Assembly (NCBI GenBank): GCA_012934845.2
Contig: WNNJ02000654.1
Span: forward strand, 124,001-188,000
DNA length: 64,000 bases
DNA from: Pomphorhynchus laevis
Lineage: Eukaryota > Acanthocephala > Palaeacanthocephala > Echinorhynchida > Pomphorhynchidae
Direction of reading: 5' to 3'
Shown here: piece after piece, positions 63,438-64,000 of the stretch
Numbering within the stretch: the first letter of the stretch is position 1
How the letters are laid out: every line of letters starts with the position of its first letter
Program-made: the position numbers and the translations under genes
The notes under the pieces: generated by a model
Databases searched by the model: none
Seen by the model: only the letters and a program-made list of their open reading frames with translations
Told to the model about the DNA's origin: nothing

Positions 63438-64000
63438 CGTGAGGACTGCGACACAACGGAATTCGCGATGTGGTCTTTCATGCCGCTCAATCTGCAGGAA
63501 TGCATGTCGCTTTGGAGGTAAGGAACCTTATACCAGACCTTCGTGAACGACCTGCAGACGTTTTGATTCATGGGGACCCTCCTCGTGCAGTTGATTTCGC
63601 TGTAACACATCCACAACAATCAGCGCACATAGCAAACGCATCGATAACGCCAGGCTATGCAGCGACAATGTATGCAGTCAATGTCAAGGAGAGGAAGTAT
63701 AGAGCACGTATGGAGTCCGCTGGTTATCAATTTATACCGGCAGTAGTAGATACGTATGGGGGCTGGAACGACCAAGGCGAACGTCTCATGCGATCGATAG
63801 CAAGACAGATATCCGCCACAACTGGGATCGAATATCATAAAACGGTAGATCACCTATTCCAAAGAGCATCGTTGGCCCTCATGCGCGGAGAGGCTCGGGC
63901 AATCTTAGCGTCGTTGAATGGACGCAACCACCCACTATCTGATGCCCCACAGACAATAATGGAAACACCGAAGCGTCGTATGTTCAATACTGAACCATAC
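63438..64000 (+). pseudogene. C-terminal restriction-like nuclease domain, continuing past the window
   Basis: Open frame of about 187 codons without a stop: RHNGIRDVVFHAAQSAGMHV, ALEVRNLIPDLRERPADVLI, PRAVDFAVTHPQQSAHIANA, FIPAVVDTYGGWNDQGERLM and LALMRGEARAILASLNGRNH. ERPADVLI and AVDFAVTHP are the PD...D acidic motifs of the PD-(D/E)XK nuclease found at the C-terminus of R2-like LINEs. DTYGGWN is the conserved helix start after it. This part looks undamaged. Confidence 0.8.

Larger units (their letters stand above)
62590..64000 (+). mobile_element. RLE-type LINE with PHD finger, RT deleted, open at the window edge
   Basis: The 5' part of an ORF (PHD finger, linker, start of the RT region) is followed within about 100 bases by the C-terminal nuclease domain, so the reverse transcriptase itself is missing. 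The linker (AVALARRGNYGKAMKRLCCN at 63235-63300) is the same element region as [20 protein letters not shown] at 34.98 kb. The nuclease frame begins near 63440 and is still open at base 64000. Together with 1216 and 34879 this is the third RLE-type lineage in the window. Confidence 0.8.

Overview
The window is AT-rich animal nuclear DNA, most likely from an invertebrate. The evidence is one multi-exon gene with GT-AG introns, long single-exon genes, a sigma-like glutathione S-transferase with a TATA box, and a dense layer of decayed LINEs, mariner, Merlin and Penelope-like elements. The species cannot be named from the sequence alone.

Three host genes are supported. (1) A single-exon gene at 19568-21199 encodes a 543-residue, apparently all-helical protein that I do not recognise. 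(2) A glutamate/aspartate transporter of the SLC1 family spans 31401-47941. I could join eight exons with consistent GT-AG sites and phases into a 505-residue protein. Its introns hold a LINE, a Penelope-like remnant, a split mariner and several copies of a local repeat. (3) An intronless sigma-like GST lies at 61004-61603, with TATA box and poly(A) signal.

Layout: 1-10.1 kb is a LINE graveyard with at least four families, several inverted against each other. 10.1-19.5 kb is mostly empty AT-rich DNA with one long-inverted-repeat element, a LINE scrap and a tandem hammerhead-ribozyme repeat. 19.5-21.2 kb is the unknown gene. 21.8-24 kb is an antisense LINE. 27.6-28.75 kb is an apparently intact Merlin-type DNA transposon with 8-bp target duplication. 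31.4-47.9 kb is the transporter gene. 48.8-54.6 kb holds a duplicated LINE 5' half followed by the fullest LINE copy. 55.4-56.0 kb is a second hammerhead repeat array. 57.3-59.6 kb is another antisense LINE. 59.9-60.3 kb is a palindromic element carrying a hammerhead core. The GST follows, and from 62.6 kb to the end lies a LINE with a PHD finger and a restriction-like nuclease.

The most interesting feature is the number of hammerhead-ribozyme-like motifs, in three unrelated repeat settings: (a) two separate dimeric arrays with units of about 310-320 bp whose minus strand folds as type III hammerheads with a GUC site; (b) several degenerate copies of a Penelope-type minimal hammerhead (CUGANGA, hairpin, GAAA, UAUU) around a Penelope-like GIY-YIG endonuclease fragment inside the transporter intron; (c) a type I core inside a 456-bp palindrome. 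This is the pattern expected where a Penelope-like retroelement and non-autonomous, self-cleaving retrozyme-like repeats share a genome. All folds are read by eye.
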